A DNA stretch of 64,000 bases from Teichococcus wenyumeiae. Lineage in GTDB: Bacteria; Pseudomonadota; Alphaproteobacteria; Acetobacterales; Acetobacteraceae. Shown here in pieces: positions 8,064-14,971 of this stretch. Numbering within the stretch: the first letter of the stretch is position 1; every line of letters begins with the position of its first letter. A model generated the notes under the pieces. The model saw nothing but the letters and a program-made list of their open reading frames with translations, made no database searches and was not told where the DNA came from. The position numbers and the translations under genes are program-made. The stretch spans positions 124,001-188,000 of the forward strand of contig NZ_RFLX01000001.1 of NCBI RefSeq assembly GCF_003696345.1, written 5' to 3'.

Positions 8064-9416
8064 TCAGGCACCCGCCACCAGGGCGGCCTGGCTGCGGATC
8101 TCCGGCACCGCCGTGATCTCCCAGAGCCCGCCGCGCGTCAGGGGTCCGATCGCCTGCAGGCCGGGCACCGGCTGCCCTTCGGCATCCAGCAGCGTGCCGT
8201 CCGGCCCCGCCACTTCCAGCCCCAGGCCCAGCGGGTCCGGCCGCGCCAGCCCGGCTTCCAGCAGCGCCGGCACCGGCGCCGCCTCCCGCCAGCCGCTGCC
8301 GCCATCGGGACCGATGCAGAGGATGATGCGGCCCACCGAAAGCTGCCTTTCCCCGCCGCCACGCAGGCGCAGGGTGGCGGAGACCGTGCCATCCGGCGCC
8401 GGCTGCCATTCGCCCAGCCGCGCCGCCAGGGTTTCCAATGCGCCGGAAGCCCGCTGCTCCGCCACGAAGCGCGCGACCGAGGGCGCCAGCCGGTGCCGGT
8501 GCAAATTCCAGAGGCTGCGGCCATGGCGCAGGAAGCTGGCGCGCTGCTGCAGGTTCCAGCCACGCCAGATGCGCTGCACATGCGGGCGGATGCCGTCGAT
8601 CACCGCCTGCCAGGGCCGGCCGGCGGCCGTGGCCTCGGCCATGGCGCGGCGCAGCAGGCCGCAGAGCGCCACGGGGCTGACGCCGTCCGGCGGCTCCACC
8701 GGCCAGGGCGGCGGCAGCGGGCCGGCCGGATGCGCCGACGGCAGCCAGCCGTGGCGGGAGATGCCGATGACCTTGCCCCGGTGGCCGCGCCGCCGCAGCG
8801 AGAGCAGCATATCCACCATGGTCAGCCCCATGCCGACCAGCAGCACCGGGGCCTCGGGGTCGATGCCTTCCAGCGTCGCGGGGTCCCAGGGATTGCCGGC
8901 CAGATGCGGCGGTTCGCCGGCACCGGACCTGGCCGCGAAGCCGCCCACCGCCAGCACCACCCGCTTCGCCTGCCAGGATTCGGCACCGGAGCGCAGCCGG
9001 AAGCCGCCGTCGGGCAGCCGTTCCACCGCCTCCACCGGCTGGCGCAGCGGCTGGATGGCGGCACCGGCGCCTTCGAGGGCGGCGGCGAGCTGGTCTTCCA
9101 GATAGGCGCCGAAAAGCTGGCGCGGCGCGAAGATCGGGCCACCCTCGGGCGGCGCTTCCGGCGCATCGGGGCGGGTGGCAAGCCATTCGGTGAAGCTGGC
9201 GGGCTGCGTGGGCCACAGGCTCATGCTGCCGGCGGGCACGTTCAGCACATGGCCGGGGTCGGTGGTGCCATAGGCCAGGCCCGGCCCCAGCCGTGGCCCG
9301 GATTCGAAGAGCGCGATGCGCGCCCCGGGCGGCAGTTGCGCCCGCCATTGCAAAGCCAGCGAGGTGCCGGCGAATCCGCCGCCGATCACGGCGGCCTCGA
9401 AAAGTGGTTCGGTCAT
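8064..9416 (-). CDS. FAD/NAD(P)-binding protein (NAD_binding_9 type)
   Basis: 450-residue flavoprotein of the family with an N-terminal dinucleotide fold AAVIGGGFAGTSLALQW. It is followed by the conserved LGPGLAYGTTDPGHVLNVPA and a second Rossmann-like motif VLLVGMGLTMVDMLLSL in the middle. The C-terminus contains LQAIGPLTRGGLWEITAVPEIR, which closes the FAD site in these proteins. Such proteins are usually annotated only as FAD-dependent oxidoreductases. It follows the DUF971 gene after 2 bases and precedes the hydrolase, so it probably works with the same pathway. Confidence 0.85.
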   Translation of the reverse strand: MTEPLFEAAVIGGGFAGTSLALQWRAQLPPGARIALFESGPRLGPGLAYGTTDPGHVLNVPAGSMSLWPTQPASFTEWLATRPDAPEAPPEGGPIFAPRQLFGAYLEDQLAAALEGAGAAIQPLRQPVEAVERLPDGGFRLRSGAESWQAKRVVLAVGGFAARSGAGEPPHLAGNPWDPATLEGIDPEAPVLLVGMGLTMVDMLLSLRRRGHRGKVIGISRHGWLPSAHPAGPLPPPWPVEPPDGVSPVALCGLLRRAMAEATAAGRPWQAVIDGIRPHVQRIWRGWNLQQRASFLRHGRSLWNLHRHRLAPSVARFVAEQRASGALETLAARLGEWQPAPDGTVSATLRLRGGGERQLSVGRIILCIGPDGGSGWREAAPVPALLEAGLARPDPLGLGLEVAGPDGTLLDAEGQPVPGLQAIGPLTRGGLWEITAVPEIRSQAALVAGA

Positions 9417-9418
9417 GC

Positions 9419-9787
9419 TCAGCGCCGCGGCGGCGGATCGCGGGAAAGGCCGCGCGCCGCCAGCTCGGCCTCATAGGCCGCCCAGCGCTCCGCCTGCTCT
9501 TCCCCCAGCTGGCGCAGATAGGCCCAGCTGTAGATGCCGCTGTCGTGCAGGTCGTCGAAGATCAGTCGCACCGCGTAATGCCCCACCGGTTCCAGCCGGA
9601 TGATGCCGACATGCCGCCGGCCAGCCACCCATTTGCGCTGCCCGGGCCCATGCCCCTGCACCTCGGCCGAGGGGCTTTCCACCCGCAGGTACTCGGCCGG
9701 CAGGCTGAAGCGCGCGCCATCGGGGAAGGAGACTTCCAGCAGCTTCTCGGCGCGGCGCAGGCGCAGCTCGGTGGGGGCGGCGGACAT
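9419..9787 (-). CDS. DUF971 protein (gamma-butyrobetaine hydroxylase-like N-terminal domain)
   Basis: 122-residue protein consisting essentially of one DUF971/GBBH-like domain: LRLRRAEKLLEVSFPDG, FSLPAEYLRVESPSAEVQG, and the closing FDDLHDSGIYSWAYLRQLG, a strongly conserved segment. The domain is found alone or in Fe-S assembly-related proteins; its molecular role is not settled. Its ATG overlaps the stop of the Trm112-like gene (TGATG). The neighbouring FAD protein starts 2 bases after it. Confidence 0.9.
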   Translation of the reverse strand: MSAAPTELRLRRAEKLLEVSFPDGARFSLPAEYLRVESPSAEVQGHGPGQRKWVAGRRHVGIIRLEPVGHYAVRLIFDDLHDSGIYSWAYLRQLGEEQAERWAAYEAELAARGLSRDPPPRR

Positions 9788-10002
9788 CAGTCCAGCCGGC
9801 GCGCCTCGTCCGGCAGCATGATGGGAATGCCGTCACGGATGGGATAGGCGAGGCCCGCCTTCTCGCTGACCAGCTCGCCGCGCTGGCGGTCATAGACCAG
9901 CGGGCCCTTGGTCACGGGGCAGACCAGGATCTCCAGCAGGCGGGGATCCACGGGGCCGCCGACGGGCGGCGCGGAGGCGGGGGTATCGGTCGGGGTGCTC
10001 AT
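9787..10002 (-). CDS. Trm112 family protein (YcaR-like)
   Basis: 71-residue Trm112-type protein. The core is [19 protein letters not shown], followed by [20 protein letters not shown], which matches the bacterial YcaR/Trm112 pattern; only one Cys of the zinc-ribbon remains. Eukaryotic Trm112 activates methyltransferases, while the bacterial role is poorly defined. The start is set by AGGAG 9 bases upstream; a longer in-frame start at 10047 would add only low-complexity residues. It is coupled to DUF971 by overlap. Confidence 0.9.
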   Translation of the reverse strand: MSTPTDTPASAPPVGGPVDPRLLEILVCPVTKGPLVYDRQRGELVSEKAGLAYPIRDGIPIMLPDEARRLD

Positions 10003-10062
10003 GGAGCCTGACTCCTGCGCCATGGCGGGCGGGCCGTCAACTCGCATCGCCGCGGGCCGTGG

Positions 10063-10719
10063 TCAGATGGGGCGCCCCGGCGCATCGCTGGAGGCCGCGC
10101 CGATCCGCAGCAGCGCGGTCAGCAGTTCGGCGCGCTGGCGCGGGTCCGGGGCCAGCAGCAGCGCCTGCTTCTCCCGCCCCTCGAAGGGGCAGATCATGGA
10201 GAGCGTGGTGACAAGGTCCAGGGGCGGGATGCGCTCGATGGCGGCACGGTCGACCTCGATGTGCCGGGTGGCGAAATAGGGCCAGAGGGCGGCCAGCAGC
10301 GCCGTGCGGTCCGGCTCCGCCTCCGGCGGCTCCAGGTCCGCCTCATAGGGCGTGAAATCGGCCCGCACGCGGCGGTAGCCGGCGGGGTGGTCCGGCAATT
10401 CCTCCAGCACGTCGTAGCGCAGCAGGCCGAGCAGGGTGATCAGGTAGCGCCCGTCCCCGGTCTCGCTGAAGGAGGCGATGCGGCCGAGGCAGCCGGTGCG
10501 GTAGATGCCGGAGCGCCCCGCCACGCGCGGAAGGGCCGGGTCCGGCAGCACCATGCCCAGCAGGCGGCCGGCGCCCAGAGCATCCTCCACCATCGCGAGG
10601 TAACGCGGCTCGAAGATATTCAGCGGCAGGCGGCCGCCCGGCAGCAGCAGCGCGTCCTGCAGGGGAAAGATCGGGATCTCGGCCGGCAGGGGGGCGGGGC
10701 CACCGGGAAGGGTGGTCAT
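10063..10719 (-). CDS. Lon protease N-terminal (substrate-binding) domain protein
   Basis: 218-residue stand-alone LON substrate-binding domain protein. IPIFPLQDALLLPGGRLPLNIFEPRYLAMVEDAL is the domain opening (seen as IPIFPLQDALLLPGG and LPLNIFEPRYLAM), with GCLGRIASFSETGDGRYLI in the middle and IPPLDLVTTLSMICPF near the end. No AAA+ or protease part follows. Such proteins may act as adaptors or chaperone-like factors, which is unproven. The start has GGGAG 12 bases upstream; an in-frame ATG at 10752 is the alternative. It lies between the thioredoxin-TPR and Trm112 genes. Confidence 0.9.
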   Translation of the reverse strand: MTTLPGGPAPLPAEIPIFPLQDALLLPGGRLPLNIFEPRYLAMVEDALGAGRLLGMVLPDPALPRVAGRSGIYRTGCLGRIASFSETGDGRYLITLLGLLRYDVLEELPDHPAGYRRVRADFTPYEADLEPPEAEPDRTALLAALWPYFATRHIEVDRAAIERIPPLDLVTTLSMICPFEGREKQALLLAPDPRQRAELLTALLRIGAASSDAPGRPI

Positions 10720-10760
10720 CGCGGAGTCAGACTCCCGCCCGCTGCCGGCCATCCCGCTGC

Positions 10761-11699
10761 TCAGCGGAACAGCAGGGTGGAAAGGCCGCGCCGCGCCTTC
10801 ACCGTGGCCGGGTCCATCGGGCCCCAGGCCTCGAAGAACTTCAGCAGCTGCTTGCGCGCCGCTTCCTCGTTCCAGGCGCGGTCGCGCTTGATGGCGGCCA
10901 GCAGCGCCTCGGCCGCCTCGGCCCGGCGGTCCATGGCATTCAGCGCCACGGCCAGCTCGATCCGCGCCTCGTGGTCGTCTTCATTGGCGGCGAGGCGCGA
11001 TTCGAACTCGGATAGGCGCTCCCGCGCCTTGCGGCCCTCGGCGGCCAGTTCCAGGGCGCTGCGCACGCCTGTCACCTCTGCGTGGGTACGCAGCTTCTCC
11101 GGCACCTGGTCCAGCACCGCCAGCGCCTGCTCCTCCTGCCCCAGGTTCATCAGGGCGCGGGCCAGGCCGGCATAGGCCTCGGGATTCTCGGGTTCCTGCT
11201 GCGCCAGGGCGGCGAAGATCTCCAGCGCCGTCTGGTGGTCGCCTTCCTCGGCCGCGGCCTTGGCCTCGGCCAGCAGATCGGCGCCGGGCATCTGGCCGCC
11301 GGCCACCTTCAGCAGGCCCTCGATGAACTTCTTCACCTCGGATTCCGGCAGGGCGCCCTGGAAGAGGTCGGCGATCTGGCCCTGCCAGAAGGCCACCACC
11401 GTCGGCACCGACTGCAGCGGCAGGCCCATCTGGGAGAGCTGCTGCACCAGCGCGCGGTTCTGGTCGATGTCGATCTTCACCAGCCGCACGCGGCCGCCGG
11501 CGGCCTTCACGACCTTCTCCAGCGTCGGCGTCAGCTGCTTGCAGGGGCCGCACCAGGTGGCCCAGAAGTCCACCAGCACCGGCACCTCGCGGCTGGCGGC
11601 CACGACATCCTGCATGAAGCCCTTCTGGTCGCTGTCCTTGATGAGGTCGGCGGCGGAGGGGGCGGGATTGGGGTTGAGGCTCGCGTCCATGGGAAACAT
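10761..11699 (-). CDS. Thioredoxin-TPR co-chaperone (YbbN/CnoX type)
   Basis: 312-residue protein with an N-terminal thioredoxin domain containing the active site WATWCGPCKQ (Cys50, Cys53) and the cis-Pro in SVPTVV. A C-terminal helical TPR region follows from about residue 165 (EGDHQTALEIFAALAQQ, then PEAYAGLARALMNLG). E. coli CnoX keeps SxxC rather than CxxC; the intact CGPC here suggests real thiol-disulfide activity together with chaperone function. First gene of the minus-strand operon running to 6291. A second ATG at 11690 could be used instead. Confidence 0.9.
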   Translation of the reverse strand: MFPMDASLNPNPAPSAADLIKDSDQKGFMQDVVAASREVPVLVDFWATWCGPCKQLTPTLEKVVKAAGGRVRLVKIDIDQNRALVQQLSQMGLPLQSVPTVVAFWQGQIADLFQGALPESEVKKFIEGLLKVAGGQMPGADLLAEAKAAAEEGDHQTALEIFAALAQQEPENPEAYAGLARALMNLGQEEQALAVLDQVPEKLRTHAEVTGVRSALELAAEGRKARERLSEFESRLAANEDDHEARIELAVALNAMDRRAEAAEALLAAIKRDRAWNEEAARKQLLKFFEAWGPMDPATVKARRGLSTLLFR

Positions 11700-11851
11700 A
11701 CCGGCTTTCAGAAATCTCGTTCCCGCATAGATGCGCGCGGCCGGGGCGGAAGCAAGCCCGCCCACCCCTCGCCATGGGCCCGGAAGCCACCTTTCATGGC
11801 CCTGGCGGGGCGGATAGGGTCGCGGCCCCTCGCAACAGCCCGGAGCCCGTC

Positions 11852-12337
11852 ATGAGCCTCGACAGCGTCCGCACCTTCCTGGCCGAGCACGCGCCCGACC
11901 TCGAGATCCTGGAAACCGAGGCGCGCACCGCCACCGTGGCCGAGGCCGCCGCCGCCCATGGGGTGGAGCCCGCCCAGATCGCCAAGACGCTGTCGCTGCG
12001 GGTGGGGGAGCGCGTGCTGCTGGTGGTGGCGCGCGGCGATGCGCGGCTGGACAACAAGAAGGCCAAGGCGGCCTTCGGCGGCAAGCCGCGCATGCTCGGC
12101 GCGGAAGAGGTGGTGGCGCTGACCGGCCACCCGGTGGGCGGCGTCTGCCCCTTCGGGCTGGGGCAGCCGCTGCCGGTCTATTGCGATGTTTCCTTGCGCG
12201 AATTCGACGCCGTCTGGCCGGCGGCGGGCTCGGTCAACAGCGCGTTACGCATCGCGCCGGAGCGCATGGCGGCGCTGGTGGGGGCGGAATGGGTGGATGT
12301 CTGCCAGACAGTGGCGGTGGCCGCAGAGGAAGCCTGA
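11852..12337 (+). CDS. YbaK/EbsC family aminoacyl-tRNA deacylase
   Basis: 161-residue protein of the YbaK/ProX/INS family, which hydrolyses mischarged tRNA such as Cys- or Ala-tRNA(Pro). Seen: the N-terminal ARTATVAEAAAAHGVEPAQIAKTL, split here as ARTATVAEAAAAHG and VEPAQIAKTLSLR; the catalytic-lysine region LDNKKAKAAFG; GHPVGGVCPFG; and the closing GSVNSALRIAPERM. It is divergent from the thioredoxin gene, so the roughly 150 bases between them should hold both promoters. It is followed by two tRNA-Gly genes. Confidence 0.88.
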   Translation: MSLDSVRTFLAEHAPDLEILETEARTATVAEAAAAHGVEPAQIAKTLSLRVGERVLLVVARGDARLDNKKAKAAFGGKPRMLGAEEVVALTGHPVGGVCPFGLGQPLPVYCDVSLREFDAVWPAAGSVNSALRIAPERMAALVGAEWVDVCQTVAVAAEEA

Positions 12338-12419
12338 AGAAAAATCGCCGTGGAGCCAGCAGGAGGGGGTTGCGCCAGCCCCGCCCGCATGGCAAATGCC
12401 CGCCCACGCCGAACGGAGC

Positions 12420-12494
12420 GCGGGCGTAGCTCAGGGGTAGAGCACAACCTTGCCAAGGTTGGGGTCGAGGGTTCGAATCCCTTCGCCCGCTCCA
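12420..12494 (+). tRNA. tRNA-Gly (anticodon GCC), copy 1
   Basis: A 75-base tRNA including an encoded CCA end. Acceptor arm GCGGGCG pairs with CGCCCGC, the D-arm contains AGCTCAGGGGTAGAGC, the anticodon loop is TTGCCAA, and the T-arm has GGTTCGAATCC. The anticodon GCC reads GGC/GGT codons, heavily used in a genome this G+C-rich. Confidence 0.97.
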
Positions 12495-12525
12495 ACTTCC
12501 GAAAGGAAGTGTTCAGGTGATCAGC

Positions 12526-12551
12526 AAAGGCTCGCTTCGGCGGGCCTTTTC
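12526..12551 (+). terminator. Terminator after tRNA-Gly copy 1
   Basis: Hairpin AAGGCTCGC-TTCG-GCGGGCCTT, with one T-G wobble and a UUCG-type loop, followed by TTTTC. It lies 32 bases after the tRNA 3' end and matches the hairpin after copy 2 except for the wobble base. Confidence 0.75.
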
Positions 12552-12660
12552 TGTTTCCGGGCCCGTCCGGCCATGTGTTGCCGCGCACCCTCCCTTGCCA
12601 CATCCAGGCATTGCGCGAAGCCCGCCCGCATGGCAAATGCCCGCCCACGCCGAATGGAGC

Positions 12661-12735
12661 GCGGGCGTAGCTCAGGGGTAGAGCACAACCTTGCCAAGGT
12701 TGGGGTCGAGGGTTCGAATCCCTTCGCCCGCTCCA
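12661..12735 (+). tRNA. tRNA-Gly (anticodon GCC), copy 2
   Basis: Base-for-base identical to the copy at 12420-12494, including the encoded CCA. It has its own terminator downstream, so the two copies are probably transcribed separately from duplicated promoters. Confidence 0.97.
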
Positions 12736-12768
12736 GTTTCCCTTCCAGGGGGAACAACGACGGACAAG

Positions 12769-12792
12769 AGGCCCGCTTCGGCGGGCCTTTCC
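12769..12792 (+). terminator. Terminator after tRNA-Gly copy 2
   Basis: Perfect 8-bp stem AGGCCCGC/GCGGGCCT with a TTCG tetraloop, followed by TTTCC. It is the fully paired version of the hairpin after copy 1. Confidence 0.75.
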
Positions 12793-12907
12793 TGTTTCCG
12801 GCGGCCTGCTGCCCCCCTCCCCCATGGCAGGACTGTTCAGCCAGGGGCGGATGTGATGAACACAAGGGGCAAGGCGGCCCGGTGGCCGGCCGGAAAAGGA
12901 TGGCTCC

Positions 12908-13012
12908 GTGCTGCTAGGTCAGGCTCTCGAATATATCGCGCAGCACCGGACAGGGGTCATCATCATGGTCGCCGTGATGTTCCTGACGCTGTGGCTGCGG
13001 AACCGGCGGTAA
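12908..13012 (+). CDS. Possible 34-residue single-span membrane peptide
   Basis: GTG-initiated frame with AAGGA 7 bases upstream, encoding 34 residues and ending TAA. An amphipathic N-terminus (LGQALEYIAQHRTG) leads into a hydrophobic span VIIMVAVMFLTLWL and a basic tail RNRR, the layout of a small inner-membrane peptide with a cytoplasmic positive C-terminus. It stands alone between the tRNA terminator and the convergent nth gene. No family is recognised. The evidence is the ribosome site plus the hydropathy pattern only, so it stays tentative. Confidence 0.4.
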   Translation: MLLGQALEYIAQHRTGVIIMVAVMFLTLWLRNRR

Positions 13013-13071
13013 GGTTCCGGCAGGCGGCCTGAGCTTCCGGGCCGGGGCGCCACCGCCACGGCGGCAATGCC

Positions 13072-13767
13072 TCAGCGATGCGTGGTCACGCCCACCTGCC
13101 GGCACATGCTCAGCAGCGGACACTGGGAGCAGCGCGGCCGCTCCCCGGTGCAGACATGCTTGCCGAAAGGCACCAGGCGCTCGTTGATCTCCACCCGGTA
13201 TCGCTCCGGCAGCACCGAAGCCAGGGCGGCCTGGGTGCGCTCGGGCGTCGAGGTGGCCAGGATGCCCCAGCGGTTGGTGACGCGGTGGACATGGATATCC
13301 ACCGCGATATGCGGCTGCCCGAGCGCAACGCCGAGGGCCAGCGCCGCGATCTTGGGCCCGACGCCACGAAAGGCCATCAGCCCTTCCGGCGTCTCCGGCA
13401 CCGCCCCGCCCAGTTCGCCCATAATCTGCCGCGACAGGGCCAGGATGTCGCGGGCCTTGGGCTCCGGAAAGGTGGCGCCATGCAGCAGGCGCACCAGCCT
13501 GGGCTCGTCCAGCGCCGCCATCTCCTCCGCAGTGCGGGCCACGGCGAAAAGGCGCAGGCAGACGGGAATGGTCGTCTCGTCTCGTGTGCGGGCCGAGATG
13601 AGGCTGGCCACGAGCTGCTCGAAGAGGCTGCCATAGCCCCGGTCGCGCAGCTCGAACATCGCGGCCTTGGGTACGCCTGCGACAGCGGCGCGCAGCCGGC
13701 GGAAGGCCTCGTCGACATCGAAGGGCTCCTTCAGCGGAGCGGCGGCGGCCTGTGCTGCGGATGGCAT
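13072..13767 (-). CDS. nth: Endonuclease III-like DNA glycosylase/AP lyase
   Basis: 231-residue base-excision repair enzyme removing oxidised pyrimidines. The helix-hairpin-helix is LMAFRGVGPKIAALALG with the catalytic Lys at 139. The catalytic Asp is 157 in VDIHVHRVTNRWG. Cys206-x6-Cys213-x2-Cys216-x5-Cys222 is the exact endonuclease III spacing for the 4Fe-4S cluster. The usual VDTHV is VDIHV here, a mild deviation. The glycosylase core is of normal length. Confidence 0.92.
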   Translation of the reverse strand: MPSAAQAAAAPLKEPFDVDEAFRRLRAAVAGVPKAAMFELRDRGYGSLFEQLVASLISARTRDETTIPVCLRLFAVARTAEEMAALDEPRLVRLLHGATFPEPKARDILALSRQIMGELGGAVPETPEGLMAFRGVGPKIAALALGVALGQPHIAVDIHVHRVTNRWGILATSTPERTQAALASVLPERYRVEINERLVPFGKHVCTGERPRCSQCPLLSMCRQVGVTTHR

Positions 13768-13917
13768 GAAGGATGAACGCCGCTCGGGCGGGGTGGTTCA
13801 GCCCTGCCGGCTCCCGGGGCGGAAAGCAGCGCCCTCCCCCGCGCCGGCCACAGACGACAGCGCGGCCCCGGCGTGGCATCCTGCCGCCTGGGGCCACAGG
13901 CGCCATCCTGGAGGTTG

Positions 13918-14499
13918 ATGTTGAAACGACCGCTTCTTGCCATCCTGCTGCTGGCATCCGGCCCCTGGGCCGGCACGGGCCTGGCGCAGCAGATCGACAG
14001 CTTCGCACCGAAGATCGACAACCTGACCTGCGCGCCCCCCTATGGGCCGGCCGCCAATACCCCGCCCATGTCCCGGCAGAATACGGTGGAGCAGGCGGTC
14101 GCCGCCGGGCAGACCGCCAGCCTCTGCCTGACGCGGGACAGCATCGCCACTGTCAGCGCCGTGCATTGCCGCCGCACCGAGGATGCCGGGGCTGCCAGCC
14201 CCGGCACGTCCGGCGCCCCGCAGCGCATCGAGGCCGCCCCGCCGGATGATGCCCCCGCGCAGCAGCCCCCCGGCACAGGCGGCCAGCGCGAGGATGCCGC
14301 CCCTGGCGACGATAACATGACGAAGACCTGGACCTGCCCCAGCGGCACGCCCTGCTTCGGCGATGGCGGCTTCCTGCCCGGCACGCGGCAGGTCCTGCTG
14401 GACCCAGGCCGGTCACGCTTCTGCATCCGCTACCTGAATGCCGGCAAGACAAGCCACAACGTGCGGGCCGACTTCGTCTTCTCCTACCCGGCGCGCTGA
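13918..14499 (+). CDS. Exported protein of unknown function
   Basis: 193 residues with a clear signal peptide: MLKRPLLAILLLASGPWAG, then a likely cleavage after GLAQ. The mature part has a Cys-containing N-terminal region (NLTCAPPYG, SLCLTRD, AVHCRRTED), a Pro/Ala/Gly-rich linker of about 50 residues, and a second Cys-containing domain with WTCPSGTPCFGDGGFLPG and ending DFVFSYPAR. Six Cys residues suggest periplasmic disulfides. GGAGG lies 3 bases before the ATG. I do not recognise the family. Confidence 0.7.
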   Translation: MLKRPLLAILLLASGPWAGTGLAQQIDSFAPKIDNLTCAPPYGPAANTPPMSRQNTVEQAVAAGQTASLCLTRDSIATVSAVHCRRTEDAGAASPGTSGAPQRIEAAPPDDAPAQQPPGTGGQREDAAPGDDNMTKTWTCPSGTPCFGDGGFLPGTRQVLLDPGRSRFCIRYLNAGKTSHNVRADFVFSYPAR

Positions 14500-14508
14500 G
14501 GCGCCGGC

Positions 14509-14925
14509 CTAGCCGCCGCGCCGCTTGCGGGTGCCGCCGGTGGCTGTCTCCGGCTCCGGCCCCGCCATGCGCAGCAGCACATGCAGCAGCGCCGCGCGGC
14601 CCGGCACGTCCAGCCGGCGATAGGCGCGCAGCAGCGCCTCCTCATCCCCCGCCAGCAGGCCGAGCGAGGCCTGGTCCTCTTCCAGCAGCTCCGTCGGCGG
14701 CTGGGTGTCGGGGTCGAGGCCGACCAAGTAGGAGACCGAGGTGCCCAGCGCCTCCGCCAGCCGCACCAGCCGCTGCCCGCGCGGCACCGGCAGCCGGCCG
14801 TCCCGCAGGCGGTCCAGGAAATCCTCGGGCAGCCCGGCCTGGTGGAAGGCCTCGGCCGGGCCGGTGTCGATGCGGTCGAGGCGGCTGAGGATGCGCTCGA
14901 CCATGGGCGGGATCTCGATGTCCAT
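14509..14925 (-). CDS. XRE-like helix-turn-helix regulator
   Basis: 138 residues. The segment FLDRLRDGRLPVPRGQRLVRLAEALGTSVSYLVGLDP (seen as LPVPRGQRLVRLAEALG and TSVSYLVGLD) has the pattern of a Cro/C1-type helix-turn-helix, though the first helices are unusual. The C-terminal half is helical with GRAALLHVLLRMAG and ends in a basic tail. It is convergent with the exported-protein gene, 9 bases apart, and lies downstream of the flavin reductase gene. The target is unknown. Confidence 0.7.
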   Translation of the reverse strand: MDIEIPPMVERILSRLDRIDTGPAEAFHQAGLPEDFLDRLRDGRLPVPRGQRLVRLAEALGTSVSYLVGLDPDTQPPTELLEEDQASLGLLAGDEEALLRAYRRLDVPGRAALLHVLLRMAGPEPETATGGTRKRRGG

Positions 14926-14971
14926 GGCTGGCCCTCAGATGGGGATGCGCGCGCCCGGCGGCCAGTGGCGA

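Larger units (their letters stand above)
12370..12735 (+). repeat. Tandem duplication of a 125-bp segment carrying tRNA-Gly
   Basis: Bases 12370-12494 and 12611-12735 are near-identical, with an offset of 241. Only a few mismatches occur, all in the 50 bases before the tRNA; the 75-base tRNA parts are identical. The upstream flank, including GCATGGCAAATGCCCGCCCA, is duplicated with the gene, and each copy is followed by its own terminator hairpin. A recent local duplication with some subsequent divergence is the simplest reading. Confidence 0.85.
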
